Positions 32,800 to 44,545 of a DNA stretch of 64,000 bases are shown here, piece by piece. The first letter of the stretch is position 1, and every line of letters starts with the position of its first letter. Under the pieces are notes generated by a model, which saw only the letters and a program-made list of their open reading frames with translations, did not search any database and was not told the origin of the DNA. The translations under genes and the position numbers were made by a program. Origin of the DNA: Chloranthus sessilifolius (taxonomy: Eukaryota; Streptophyta; Magnoliopsida; Chloranthales; Chloranthaceae); the NCBI GenBank assembly GCA_021018995.1, contig CM037587.1:18291366-18355365 (forward strand), read 5' to 3'.

Positions 32800-33703
32800 T
32801 CGGTGCGCATATCGGAGTTAACTATGCGATGAATCGACTGATGTACTAGATTCTATCTAAAAAGCCTCTAACCTCCTTCTCTATAGACGGTGGGGGCATT
32901 TCAGCGATGGCCTTAATCTTGGTTGGATCGACCTCAATGCCTCTCCTACTGACGATAAAACCTAATAGTTTTCCTGACATAGCGCCGAATGCGAACTTCT
33001 AAGGATTCAACTGCAACCTGTACTTTCTCAACCTCTCGAACAACTTCTGAAGGTTTACCAAGTGGTCATCCCTTTTCGGCGATTTGGCAATCATATCATC
33101 GACATACACTTTGATCTCTCAGTGCATCATGTCGTGGAATAGGGCCGTCATTGCTCTCTGGTAGGTTGCCCTAGCATTCTTGAGCCCGAATGGCATCACC
33201 TTGTAGCAAAAGGTTCCCCAGGGAGTGATGAACGCAATCTTCTCTCGGTCGGCCTCTGCCATCTTAATCTGATTGTAGCCCGAGAACCCGTCCATGAAAG
33301 AAAGCATCCCATGCTTAGCAGTGTTATCGACCAAGATATCGATGCGGGGTAATGGGATGTCATCCTTAGGGCTTGCCTTGTTGAGATTTCAAAAATCAAT
33401 GCACATTCGAACTTTTCCATCTTTCTTTGGCACGGGGACGATATTGGCCAGCCATTGCGGGTACTTGGATACCATGAGGATACCCGCGTCATACTGCTTA
33501 ATGACCTCGTCCTTTACTTTCAACCTACATTCAGGTCGGAGTCGTCTCAGCTTCTGTTTAATCGGCTTGCAGTCAGGGTAGAGTGGCAACTCATGCTCAA
33601 CCAGTTCGGTATCCAGACCAGGCATATCCTCATACGACCATGCGAAGACGTCTTGGTATGACCGAAGGAAGTCTATCATACCCTTTCTCTCCGTAGGGGA
33701 CAA
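32800..33703 (-). pseudogene. Reverse transcriptase of Tat element X
   Basis: One frame broken by four or more stops. Blocks in order: SYQDVFAWSYEDMPGLD, WLANIVPVPKKDGKVRMCID, then TGA and NLNKASPKDDIPLPRID (33390-33340), FMDGFSGYNQIKMAEADREK, MPFGLKNARATYQRAMTALF, then TGA and EIKVYVDDMIAKSPKRDDHL with the YVDD codons at 33106-33095, and KAIAEMPPPSIEKEVRGFL. Two of the stops look like CGA to TGA. The thumb region ends in a frameshift near 32790. Confidence 0.93.
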
Positions 33704-33873
33704 CGATGTTTTGATTTTGGTGATTCTGGGACCTCTTCGGTGCCCAAATTGACGTCCGACGATCGGGGTGGGGCCATGTTCAAAATCGGCAAATTGTTTG
33801 AGGAGCTCATTGGGGAGCTCATCGACTTAACCTTCCTCGTCCAGACTCGTGACTCCTACCTTTTCTCATATTT

Positions 33874-34164
33874 CTACAGGGAAGGGGTCGGCTTCGCGTG
33901 GGACGGGTATCATGACACCATTTTCAATTTTATTGGGAATTTTAAAGGACAATATTTTTGGAATTGGTATTTTTTCTATTTTTATGGTTTTTTGCAATTT
34001 TTAGGAGGTTAGCCCCTGGCGCGGTGGATCTCTATATATACAAGGCAGAGTGTCCTAGAGGCTAACCTCACTTCTTATAGGTTATTTTTTTTTGGAGAGC
34101 TGGTGCCGTATTCACAGCATTTGGTGGCTCTAAGGAGTTGGGGCAAAGATGCCTAGTTACTTAC
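33874..34164 (-). other. Putative sense intron between the G-patch and RT parts of X
   Basis: On the minus strand a consensus donor CTCGCAG/GTAAGT lies at 34165-34159 and an acceptor CCCCTTCCCTGTAG at 33874, giving a 291-bp AT-rich stop-filled insert. Ogre-type Tat elements are known to carry an intron between the protease part and RT. Here the splice would join the region after the G-patch ORF with the RT leader. Inferred, not proven. Confidence 0.45.
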
Positions 34165-34215
34165 CTGCGAGGCTTGGCCTTTATCCTTTTGGTTGGAAGC
34201 GACATCGGGAGGCTT

Positions 34216-34836
34216 TTACAGTTCCTCCTTCAGCATGTTTATGGAGGGATCCTCTGGGACCCTGTCTTTGAAGGTTAGGGTGGGCCCAAAGTGGCTAGTG
34301 CTAGAGTGATGGGTGGGCCCAAGGATTTCCTCCTCAAATAAGGAGAGGGCTGCCAAGTCCACCTCGAGGTCCAGGGGGATGATGTAAGGGTTAGTGGGGT
34401 GGGCGAAAGTAAGCTTGTGTGGGGTTATCCTCATCTCCCCATTCAGATCAATCTTTACCACCCCGGTGCTTACAAAGGATTGGCGAATGTGGGGCCGGGC
34501 GGGAGGCTCTTCTTCTAGGTCGATTCCCCTGGCCCTGGCTACTGCCGCGGCTCTTATCCTCTCTTTGGCCTCTCTGACTTCTTCATCAAGCCTGTAGCCC
34601 AGGCCAAATTTGGTTTGCTGCCCCTTGGCCCTAACGGGGTCCCTTCTTCCTTGAAGGCGCAGGCCCAGCCCTTTCCCTTTTTGGTGGCCCCATTTGTCGA
34701 GCATGAACACGGCTGCATCCGTTCCTCCTCTAGTTTTGGCAGGGGTTTTTTCAGTCAGCTCAAGGATAACGGCTGAGAAGTCATACTCAAATCGATGGAG
34801 ATTGGTGTCATCCACTGTGTGCGGCATGTCAAGCAC
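34216..34836 (-). pseudogene. G-patch-containing segment of Tat element X
   Basis: An uninterrupted 206-codon frame. It has KWGHQKGKGLGLRLQGRRDP and QTKFGLGYRLDEEVREAKER, the glycine pattern of a G-patch, followed by a basic segment (KERIRAAAVARARGIDLEEE). A G-patch after the protease is characteristic of Tat/Ogre polyproteins; it is thought to bind nucleic acid or to assist processing. The frame is in pol order between PR and RT. Confidence 0.8.
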
Positions 34837-35019
34837 TTTCAGATTCTCAATATGCAGAGCGCTCTGCTCCCTGTCTTCTCTGCTCTCACCTACGATGGTG
34901 ACGATTCTTCCGCTTGAGATGAATCAGAGTTTTTGGTGTAGAGTTGATGGTATTGCCCCGATCTCAAGCAGCCACGGTCGGCCCAATAATAGATTAAATG
35001 TAGACTTGATGTCCATCAC

Positions 35020-35346
35020 CTAGAAGGGGACAATGAAGGTTTGCGGCCCGATGATCAGGTCGAGGTCTACTTCTCCTATGATCTCTCTTTGAGTGTTGTC
35101 GAATCTCCTGGCACTTGTTATTGATGGCCGGAAGGTGTTGGGGTTCGCACCGATTTTGATTGCCGTCATTAGAGGGCATACGTTCAATGCCGAACTGTTG
35201 TCTATTAAGACCAACGGCACCACCAAGTTCCCTACTTCCACTGCTATATTCAGGGGTTTAGAGTGGTTGTTCCCCTCGAGCGGCAGATCCGCATTAGTGA
35301 ATGAGATGGCATTTGGGGCCAACACTTGCCCAATTATTTCTCCCAC
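35020..35346 (-). pseudogene. Aspartic protease of Tat element X (altered active site)
   Basis: The block PLVLIDNSSALNVCPLMTAI has the catalytic Asp but Ser where Tat proteases have Gly (DNGSSLNV-type). It continues FRPSITSARRFDNTQREIIG and DLDLIIGPQTFIVPF, then a stop near 35020; the family C-terminal LGRPWI-like motif is found out of frame at about 34990. Upstream FTNADLPLEGNNHSKPLNIA is the usual pre-protease segment. Confidence 0.85.
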
Positions 35347-35659
35347 CTCTTATGGGATCACATGGGCGGAAACATGTGTGTCTTTGAGCGCTCCCGTTAA
35401 GGCTTGAAAGTGGAGCGGGGATGTGATTAACAAATCCCAGACAGTAATATGTGCGGGTGTCCTCTTGAGCTGTGTCTCCAACACATGCTCTCTGGCCATT
35501 TTCTCGAAGGGGTTCCCTGCGGCCTACTCTTTCTTCTTCTCTTCTCTTCTACCGGCCCCCGATGCTTCTGGCTGTGTAGAATCTTGCCTGATCGGGTGAT
35601 AAATTCGACAGTCTCTTCTAGGTTGCGACCAGCATTCATGTCCATTTGCTCGTAAGTTA

Positions 35660-36900
35660 ATGGCACTTGATGCGGGTCATAGGCGGGTTTCGGGATGAGA
35701 AAGTGAGTGCATGGTGATTGGGGCGGATTGCGCTGGGTATGTCAGATTCATAGGCCCAACCAAGTTGACTCCAATAGGGGGTGTAACGGTACTGGCGGGA
35801 ATCAGCGAAGTTGGGTTTAAGGTTGCGGAGGGGGTTTGTGCAGGCATTACCGAGGCGTGGTAAGACCAATGGTGATTAGGAGCGGGTGATAAGGGGAGTG
35901 GGTGGGGTTGTTTATTTGGGTGGAGGTGGAGCTGGATTGGGGGCAAAATGGCAAAGGGATGGTAGGGGTGTGACTGGGATGGGGTGACTGGGAAACGTTG
36001 GAGGTGCAGGGTGATAGGGGTGTGACGAGGTAGCGGATGGAGCATGGGGGTACTGATATGAAGGGTTTGTAAATGGGGTGGCATGGTGGGGCGATGATGG
36101 GTTCGTGGATAAAACAGGGTAAACCGGGGATGATGAAGTTGCGCATGGGGCGAGGTGATTTGGGGATGGTGGAGTTGCATATTGGGCGAGATGATTTGGG
36201 GATGGCGGGGTAGTATGCTGGGTAGGGGGATTTGGGGGTGTGTATGGGGTAGGATAGTATGGGGATGGTGGAGTTATGTATGGCGTGGGGCGATTTGGGT
36301 GACAGAGAGGTATATGGGGTGGCTGATGGTGGGATAGTGTGTGGGATGGGGTGATTGGGAGGTGGTGTGTACTGTGGGGTAAATTGGGAGTGGGGCGAAT
36401 ATGCGTATGATTGCAGTGGGGCTGGGCCCATTTGGATTTGGTAGGCAGGAGCAGGAGTGGAAAAATACTACCCTAAATCTATGGGCTCCTCTTTGTATGC
36501 CGAGGTGGGGAAGTAATCGACTAAATACAACGGCTCGATCACCCCCACAATTGGTTCACCCTTGTTCTGCGTGGGAAATGAAAATTCTTCTTGACTACTG
36601 ATGTAATCTGAGGGGTCAAACTCTTCCTCTTCCTCTTCTACCCAATGGATGTTAGGCCTGGGCCTCCTCGGTGTGGTGGCAGAGGGGCTTGATGGATGTT
36701 CTGGATTTACCCTTGAGGAAGGGTAGGGGAACAATTTTTCCCGCCTCTATTAAATCTTAGATTGTGTGCTTTAGTGGAAAGCACCGGTCCGTAAGGTGAC
36801 CTGGTCCCTAGTGGAAGTTACAATGCAGGTTTGGATCATAGTTTCTTGGTATCAGATTGGGTGGTGGGTGAGGCTGGAGTAAATTGACCAGACCCTTTTG
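35660..36900 (-). pseudogene. gag-protease linker of X: zinc-knuckle-like motif and Pro-rich region
   Basis: Following the capsid core, DPNLHCNFHQGPGHLTDRCF (about 36830) matches the CDYHGGxxGHxTExC-type knuckle of Tat gags. It is followed by a stop, DLIEAGKIV, then an acidic stretch (VEEEEEEFDPSDYISSQEEF). From 36431 to 35660 a Pro/Ser/His/Ile-rich repeat region follows (e.g. PICNSTIPKSPRPMRNFIIP). It lies between gag and PR. Confidence 0.75.
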
Positions 36901-36930
36901 TAGCAACACTGGTAATAAGACACTTAATGA

Positions 36931-39681
36931 TTACCCTAACGGCGTGAAAACCCGTTCAAACCGTGCTTTCATCTGTTCCTGGGTGAACGGGGCCCTCGGT
37001 CCATTGTTCGGCCTTGGCGCTTGTTCGAAACGGGCCGAGGGTGGGTGTGCGGCCTGGAGCTGTATCGAGATGGCATTGGCCTGGGGATAAATGATGTTCT
37101 GCACCTCTGCCCCTGGCCTTCTTTCAACCCTTGGTTCGGCAGCTTTCCGATCCCCAGCGGCCCCGTTGGCCATGCTCTTTTCCAACTTGCCCTCTCTAAC
37201 GGAATCTTCGCAACGGTTGGCATTTTGGACCAAATCAGCAAAATTGGACTGCTGCTGATATACCAAGAATTCTGCGATGACTGGGAGCGCTCCCTTGGTT
37301 ATGAATTCAATTTGCTCATCATCTGAAATCTGGTGGGTCACCTGGGCGGCCAACGCCCTCCACCTCCCTAAGTAGGCACTGAAAGTTTCATCATGTCTTT
37401 GCTTCAAACGGGCCAGATCCGACTTCCTTGGCTCTATGTCCATGTTATAGACATATTGTTCTTGGAATATGTGTGTCAGATCTTTCCAAGATTTGGTCAT
37501 GGACGGTTCTAGGTATGTGAACCATCTCAGTGCTGGGCCCGTTAAACTCTTTTGGAACACTTTGATGAGGAGTAGTTCATCGCCACCATACTGGCACATA
37601 TCTCCACAGTAAGATTTTAAGTGGGCGATGGGGTTGCCAGTGCCATTATATTTATCGAAGGATGGCATCTTAAATTTTGGTGGCAGGGGGACATCTGAGA
37701 ATAGACATAAGTCTAAAAAGTCTCTCGATTGCAGTTCTACTCCTCCCATCTTCAGCAGCTGCTTTTGTATTCTGTCTATCTGTTCTTTCAGCTGCTCTGA
37801 TTCTTTTAAGGCTATAGCTGGGACTGCCTCCCCTTGATTTTGTTCGGCCTCGGGTGTGACGATGATGGGCCTGGGGGGGTGAAACTGGCAGCTCCTCCAC
37901 TATTACGGATCATGTCCTCCTCGTACTGTTGGTCATTGTACTGGTGAGGGGCGAGGTCTGCTACTTGGACCTGGGGGGTGATGGGTTGGATGACCTGGTG
38001 GGGCCATAAAGCTTGTAAGGGATGGGGAGGAGTGAATGGATGAGTGGTTTGTGGATGAGTGATGTGCTGAGCTGGGTGCACATTCTGGGGGTGATGGGGG
38101 TGTGGTTGATGTGGCGAGATGTTGTAGGTGTGGTTTTGAGGAATGGGGTGGATCAGATTTTTCGTTAGAGGCGGGATGGGGGCATAAGGGGTATAGGTGA
38201 ATGAAGGGTACTGGTGAGGGGGTAAGGGGTTTGTGAACGAGCTTTGATGAGTGTGGGTGGATGGGCCTTGGGTTTGTGAACGAGCTTTGATGAGTGTGGG
38301 TGGATGGGCCTTGGGTTTGGGCATGATGGTTTTAAAAAGCTTGGGTTGATGGGCCTCGGGCCTGGGTGTGGGGGTTGGCATGATTTTGGGCCAATGGACC
38401 CTGTTGGGTTTAGGCTAATGGGCCATGTGGGTATTGGGTGTGGGATGATGGGCCTTGGGCTTGGGTTTGATAGGTTTAGGTTCAAGGGCCCTGGGGGGTT
38501 TGGAATTGGGCCTGGATCTGATGGGCTTGGGCCTGGGCCTGAGTCTGGTGGGTTTGGGCCTAGGGCCATGGGCCTTGAGGGTTTTGGGCCTGGGCCTGAG
38601 TCTCATGGGTTTGTGCTTGGGCCCATGGGCCTTGAGGATTTTGGGCCTGAGCCTGATGGGTTTGGGCTTGGGCCCATGGGCCTTGAGGATTTTGGGCCTG
38701 GGTCTAGTGGGCTTGGGCCTGAGCCTGGGTTTGGGCTTGGGCCCATGGTTCTAAAGACATTTGGGCTTGGGCCCATGGATTCGCGTGGGTTTGGTCCTGA
38801 GATGAGTGGGCTTGGGTCTGTTGGGCTTGGGCCTCTGGGGATCTTGGATGGTATGAATGATGGGTTGTTGGGCATGGTTATGGGGGAATGGGGTATGGAG
38901 GTTTTGGAGACTTAGATGCGGGGTTTGGAATGTAGGACTCCGAGAGGTAGCCCACAGGGCATACACCATTCTCATGTCCCCCATTGAGGGCATGGATTCA
39001 GGTGTGAGATTGGAGGGTGATGGCCCATTCAAGGATGGAGGGGGCTGGGTGAAATTGGGCATGACCTAGGTATGGGGAGTATGAATGATTGTGCTTGGAG
39101 GGTGTGGATGTATGGCTAAGGAAGATGGTGGGTTAGGTCACACCCTGGGAAAAGTTGGGCATGACCTGGGTAAATAGGGGGGTATGTTGGGATGTGGATG
39201 GGCCATGTGATGTGGAGGGCATGTGAGATGAGGTGGGTGGGATATAAGATATAGGAGGCATGGATGATGAGGTGGATGGGGTGTGGGAGGTAGGCGGGGG
39301 ATGGGGGATGGGGCTCCCGATGGGGTCTTTGAGAGTAGGGGGTGCGGTAAGGGTGTATGGATGGGAGATGGGGATGTATGGGTCGATTGGGAAATGATGT
39401 GTTTCAGTAGAGGATGAGATGGGGGTATGTTGGGAAAATGTAAGGGCGGGGGATGGGGTGGATGCGAACACGGGTGCCCCAAATGGACCCGTGACATCGA
39501 ACCGGGTTTGGGTGAAGGTGTTGGAGATCGGGTCTTCTCCTATATGGGAATGGGATGGGGATGATGGCGGGGATGTATCAGTGCTCGACATGATCTGTTG
39601 ACGAGTATTGTACCGATGCCTTGGGTAAGGGCCGAACACTTTCCTAGTTCTTTTTCTACGGGTTGGGTTTGAGGTCGCCGT
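36931..39681 (-). pseudogene. gag of Tat element X
   Basis: Alignment to the start of gag Z suggests the ancestral ATG is now ACG at 39681, followed by ATSNPTRRKRTRKVFGPYPR. The N-terminal part is Pro/Ser/Thr-rich, with a frameshift before 39062 (MPNFTQPPPSLNGPSPSNLT, MGDMRMVYALWATSR), then PKILKAHGPKPKP-type repeats and a His/Pro-rich segment to 37812. The capsid-like core 37749-36931 is open: FKMPSFDKYNGTGNPIAHLK, QKSLTGPALRWFTYLEPSMT, DIEPRKSDLARLKQRHDETF, LGRWRALAAQVTHQISDDEQ. It is a Retrotrans_gag type protein of the particle. Confidence 0.9.
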
Positions 39682-40087
39682 AGTGACGGTCGCACCGAAA
39701 GTGCGCGTATATACGGATTTTTGATTTTTCTATATATTTATTTTTTTTGGATTTTTCAAATGAAAATTATCTCCCCTATTTAAATGAATGATGATCTGGT
39801 GCCCTAGAAAAATTCCCGTCTCGGGTGATATATGCACCTTTAGTAGGTCCCACGGCGGGATCCGACACACTTCGGAAGAAGCGAAAGGGAACCCTTTCGT
39901 TCTATTGAAGGTGAGGGAATCCACGCAAACGACCCGATCCCCCAGAGCAAATCAATGAGAAGTCGCCTTCTTTTGACTGGGCGGGGGCATATTGGGCATT
40001 ACAGAATGCGGGAGGCTACTGTGGGCACTAATACCGCTAATCGGGGAACTTGGGTGGTGGATTGGGCCTCAGATCGGGCTGCCTGAA
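39682..40087 (-). promoter_or_regulatory. 5' leader of element X gag
   Basis: No ORF. On the minus strand it contains CCCCGATTAGCGG, AGTCAAAAGAAGGCGACTTC and CTGGGGGATCGGGTCGTTTG, matching the leader of gag Z. AAGGCGACTTCTC could be a primer site of the GGCGACT type used by some Tat elements. I cannot identify the R-U5 end of a 5' LTR here. Confidence 0.5.
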
Positions 40088-40126
40088 CCCAGTATATACT
40101 GGGCATATGTATTATATACGCCTGAC
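40088..40126. repeat. Palindromes I upstream of gag X
   Basis: A perfect 16-bp palindrome CCCAGTATATACTGGG at 40088-40103 overlaps a copy of the X-type motif, GGGCATATGTATTATATACG from 40101. The motif type agrees with arrays F, G and H of the same element; the equivalent site of gag Z holds array E. Confidence 0.85.
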
Positions 40127-40139
40127 CAAAACTTAGCAG

Positions 40140-40983
40140 ATTGTGCATAACTGCTTTTCTGAGAAGTTCTTCACATGATTTCGATAGGTTCAGGAAGCTT
40201 CCGATAGGTTCAAATGGAGCTCTGTGGCCCCTTTCGATAGGTTCTTATGTCTCTTCGATAGGTTATGATAGGATGATTCTCCGCTTAAAGCTTCATCATT
40301 CTCAGCCCTTTGTCTGGAGCATTCGATAGGTTGGAGAAGCTTTTCGATAGGTCGGAGAACCATTTCGATAGGTTCAGCTTTGCATGAGATCATTCCGATA
40401 GGATTGCTCTCATTCCTATCAAAAGGCTCAAGCACCCTTCGTTAGGTTCTGTTCCAGCATCTCCATCTCGATAGGTTCAGGAAACCATTCGATAGGTTCA
40501 CCTTACACCTCAGACAGGCTTTCGATAGGATGGTTTGTTCCTTTCTTTCAGCTGCTCGATAGGTTCTTGGATCCTATCGAACTCCTCAATCCATAAGAAT
40601 TCATCCTTTCTTTGCCTTCAGATCCTATCGAACCCTTTCCAACTACACGAATTCCTCCAATTTAGCTTTCAGCTCCTATCGAAGTCTTCAGATGACCTCT
40701 CAATAGGATGTTTTCAGCCTATTTTCACTTCATTTGCCTTGCCTTGCTGTTGCCACACGCCCCAAGGGCCCAATGGTGTGTAGCCCTCTGGTGTGCTATT
40801 GCTGGGTCTGTCTTGTGCTGAGAGATAAACTTCCTTGTGTGGCATTCTTGAGTGGTTTGCTGCATTTTTCTGATCTTTTATTGCTATCTACAAAACAGAC
40901 TCAACAAAGGCATATTAATGTGCTCACAGGTCGTGCAAAGGTTAGGTTAAGGGGTGAAAACTCGCATTTTTCACTACTTAACA
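40140..40983 (-). mobile_element. LTR of a third family (LTR L), lower end uncertain
   Basis: On the minus strand it starts TGTTAAGTAGTGAAAAATGC at 40983, closely like TGATAAGTAGTGAAAATACC at 60553. It interrupts the PMD copy of element Y right after the codons GGRV. It contains array L. The other end lies between the array and palindromes I; I cannot place it exactly, nor find a TSD. Confidence 0.6.
40187..40712. repeat. Array L of TTCGATAGGTTC motifs with orientation switch
   Basis: About fifteen copies of CGATAGG(T/A)TC between 40180 and 40570 (e.g. 40180, 40200, 40234, 40255, 40323, 40346, 40373, 40397, 40469, 40491, 40527, 40557), then copies in the opposite orientation (CCTATCGAA at about 40572, 40624, 40676). 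Spacing is 15-50 bp. Intervening bases are unrelated to each other. Confidence 0.9.
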
Positions 40984-41787
40984 CTCGGCCGCCGCTCGCA
41001 TTGGTAAAAAGGGTCTTACTCAGCAGGAGCAGGAGGGTGATGCGGGCCAAGACGATCGCTCGTTCGAGAGTAATATAAAGCACCCTATCTGGCTGCCCTA
41101 GATCAACCAACTCATCAGCCGTATAGAGTGCGGATAACCGAGTCATCTTGACCTCGGTGCCATGTATCTGCCTACGAGGGGGATACACCCCTATCATCCG
41201 GATAATGTCATCCTTGCTTGGCACTGTGAGACTAGAAACTGGTATGCTCCCCACCTAGATGTCAGTAATCATTACCCAATCAATGGGCGTCAAGGCCATC
41301 TCAGCATACGACATATGGAAGGTCATCGTCTTAGGGCGAAATCGCTCAATCATTGCTTTCAGATACGCGGCATAGGCCCTCATAGCGGGGCAAGACCGAA
41401 ACTCCCCAAAGCCCACTTGCGCCAGTAGGAACTTCACCACGGGGGGGACATAGAGGTAGAAATCATGAAAATCTAGCCATCCCCCATGGAATACGATCGA
41501 GGGAAGATCCTGCATCCAAAGGAAAGTGCATCAGATCATAGAAATAAATCAAAGCTACACAAAAGAGAGAAATTAAACCTGCCTCTTACCCTGCCTGCTA
41601 TACCAAAGTTTAAAATGTGAATATACTATTGATGAAGGAGGCTGACTCGGGCAGCCTTGCCCTGCATTTCAAGCCAGGGGCTTGCTTTCCGCTCTACCCA
41701 AAGGAACTGCTCCCCTCGCAGACCATAGACTATCTCAGGCCCCTCGTCATGACCCTCCTCGGGAACATACTCATCATCCCCCAACAT
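40984..41787 (-). pseudogene. Antisense PMD gene of element Y, truncated
   Basis: Minus strand, opposite to element Y. Exon 1 41787-41590 (ATG 41787, donor GTAAGA) and exon 2 from 41509 (acceptor ATGCAG) match the PMD gene of X in exon layout and sequence. Readable parts are HGGWLDFHDFYLYVPPVVKF, AQVGFGEFRSCPAMRAYAAY, RFRPKTMTFHMSYAEMALTP, TADELVDLGQPDRVLYITLE and ARITLLLLLSKTLFTNASGG. A TAG separates the two ORFs of exon 2. The gene is cut by LTR L at 40983, so the remaining PMD exons and any DUF7745-like partner are missing. Confidence 0.78.
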
Positions 41788-41935
41788 TCTGGGGCAACAG
41801 AAAGCAATCGCATCAAAGCAGATTAGTGATAAAGACCCATTTTATGCTACACTGCAAAGGAAGGTAAGTAGTGCTCACCCATTTTTTATCATTTTCAGAA
41901 ACCAAGGTACACACATAAAAATAAAAACAAAAACA

Positions 41936-42265
41936 AAAAAATCCCTTTACTTCATTTGTAAAAATAAAAAAATAAAAAAACCAAATAAAAAATCCCTTTC
42001 CTTTATTTTGTAAAAATAAAAACAAAAAACCAAAAAAATCCCTTTACTTTATTTGTAAAAATAAAAACAATGAACCAAAAAAAATCCCTTTACTTCATTC
42101 ACAAAAACAAAAAAAAAAAAAAACCAAAAAAAATCCCTTTACTTCATTTGCAAAAAATAAGAAAACAAAAAAAAAATTAAAAAATTCCCTTTACTTTATT
42201 TTGTAAAAATAAAAAAAAAATAACCAAAAAAAATCCCTTTACTTTATTTTCAAAAAAAAAAAAAA
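41936..42265. repeat. About 43-bp tandem repeat near the PMD leader of Y
   Basis: AAAAATCCCTTTACTTCATT-type units followed by TTGTAAAAATAAAAA recur about seven times with growing A-runs. On the minus strand this corresponds to the place of the T-rich 5'-UTR intron of the PMD gene in X. Confidence 0.85.
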
Positions 42266-42655
42266 AAAGGAAGGTGGGGGCAAAAAAAAAAAAAACATAT
42301 AGATTTATGTAAATCCATAAAACCATAAAAAATATAATCAAACTCATCATCAATAAGCATGCGTACAAGAGAAACAAATCATCTATCATAAAAAAAAATG
42401 CAAGATCATGATCATATTTGCAAGGAAAGCAAGAAAAATCTAGAAAGATGGATTTTTGATGGTTACCTCATGAAGAAGATGGGGTCTTTGATCTAACGTA
42501 AGACGGCGAATGGAAATGACGCACGCGTAGATGCAGTGTAAAGGGACCCTAGGGAGGCCGATTTTCAGTTTTGAAGAGAGGGAAGGGAGAAATTTATTTA
42601 AAAATTGCCTTAATTGCCCGAACTCCGGCTGTTTAAATTGATCCCCCAGCCAGGC

Positions 42656-42729
42656 TTGGTGCAACTATAAGTTGCACCAGGCAATTTTGGAGCCCCTTTT
42701 GGCTTGGCACAACTAATAGTTGCGCCAGC
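42656..42729. repeat. Palindrome array J upstream of the Y PMD gene
   Basis: Two copies: TGGTGCAACTATAAGTTGCA at 42658 and TGGCACAACTAATAGTTGCG at 42704. They lie at the place, relative to the antisense PMD gene, that array G occupies in element X, but with the GCAACTAATAGTTGC core. Confidence 0.88.
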
Positions 42730-43010
42730 CATTAAATAGGTCGGGTCTTGGGCCTGGTGCGGGTCCACTGCATAACCCAGCCCCCGCCTCTTTGTTTGTT
42801 CCCCCGGGCAGATGCACACGCCTCCCAACGGTGTGTCAATCCTAATTCGACTTACCCGGGAAGCCGTGCTAAGAATAAAATGGACGAGAGCAATAGGCGT
42901 CCCGATCCTACATAGAAAAACGTGACAAAGTATGAAAAATGATAAAAAGAAAAAAAATCCCCACAAAAAAACCAAAAATAATAAAACAACTCACATAAAT
43001 GGTAGAATAA

Positions 43011-43250
43011 TTCACATAAAATAATAGTTCTAAAAAACCAAAATATTCACATAAAATAATAGTTCTAAAAAACCAAAATATTCACATAAAATAATAGTTC
43101 TAAAAAACCAAAAAATCACATAAAATAACAGCTTCAAAATAAAAAAGTCACATAAAATGATAACTTGAAAATACCAAAGAATCACATAAAATAACAGGTC
43201 CAAAATCAAAGAAAAAAATCATCACATAAAATGATAGAAAAGTCACAAAA
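43011..43250. repeat. 35-bp tandem repeat
   Basis: TTCACATAAAATAATAGTTC recurs at 43011, 43046 and 43081 with exact period 35 bp, then in decayed form to about 43250. Non-coding, between the PMD promoter region and the 3' UTR of element Y. Confidence 0.92.
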
Positions 43251-43259
43251 ATAAAACAC

Positions 43260-44545
43260 ATAAAATGATAACCTATTTGTGTTTCCCCACAGAGCAACGT
43301 ACAACTATCCACTTGCGTATTTTCAATGTGATAAAATGTCTATATTTTATCAGCAATGCAGCTTGTCATATTAAAGTCTCGAGTCCAGGGTTCGCCTTGG
43401 ATCTTTGGATCCTACTTCAAAGTAGGAGCAACAACGTCAAACCTGATCAAATGGTCAATATTTCGATCTGGTTGACTCCACTACTAAATCTTCGCACTGA
43501 GCGCTCCATTTTGGATTTATGTGAACTCTAGTATCTTTAGCTTTGGATTCATTGGAAAGGGTCAATCGTTGGTTGAGACCAACCTATTAAGAATGAGATT
43601 ACGCATCAATCAAACTATGTGCAACCATGCATCCAGAAGGGTTCATTTCCCCTTAATTTTTTGGAAGCTTAAAACCTGTATTGGTGGCGGTATCCCTATA
43701 AAGTGTACGCCATGCGTCTGGGTATCTGTATGATGGTCGTTAATTCCCATAAATTGTACTCGGGCAGGTCCGAGTAAGGGCTTCTATCACCTTTGTTGCT
43801 TATCGCCCTTAATGAGTGTATGATTATACATAGTTAAATGATGTTTATGATTATTATTGGTAGAGACCAGGATTGGATGTCCCTTTTGGGAGATACCCAA
43901 TGAATGGTTGGACCTGATCAAGGTAGTTGAAGTTGGATGCTCTAGGTCATGTTGATCTAGGGCACGTTTCCAAAAATGGCATGTACTCCCCAAAAAGTAT
44001 TGCGAGCTCTATTCGCTTCGCTCAGATAGTCATGCCAAATAAATTTCGGGATCAATTGGTCTGCCCAAAGATCCTGAACCCTGCTTCACACAGGGGCACC
44101 CGTGACCAGTCAGATGAGGCGGTCAATGCCTCATACGATTGGACACAAACTATGGAGCCTTGCGTACTTGCGTTTCACCTATCTTTAAGTGTGGGTCGAT
44201 CACCCCTCTTACTTACGAAACTGTTGTATTTAGAATGAATCTCAAACATTAAATACCTTCAAAATCATCCCGAGAAGCAAATGTTGTTCCCGACTATAGG
44301 GCGTTCGCAACTCATCCCACCTCGGTTATGCCCAGTAATGTCGCTAAGTAATTGGGGACCAATTACTTTAAGAAACGAATGTTTAGCCTGCCATGCAGGG
44401 CTTTCGTTTTCTCACCATGTTACCTGTCTGATATTTGAAGTTCGTTTTGAAAGTAGCCAACCCGTCAGTAATGCCTTGGGCCTCTTCGGATGTCTCTTTT
44501 CTTTGGCATTCGATCATTAGTGATCGGATACCAAAGAGGGGCATC
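43260..44545 (+). mobile_element. 3' UTR and PPT of element Y
   Basis: No coding domain. It aligns with the minus strand of 21509-22720. A purine tract, ACCAAAGAGGGGCATC, immediately precedes the LTR start TGTAGACACC at 44546. This places LTR K as the 3' LTR of Y. Confidence 0.65.

Noticed and set aside
38304..38915. Plus-strand glycine-rich ORF (GLGPxG repeats)
   Set aside because: It is the antisense shadow of the Pro-rich repeats of gag X; the sense strand aligns with gag Z.
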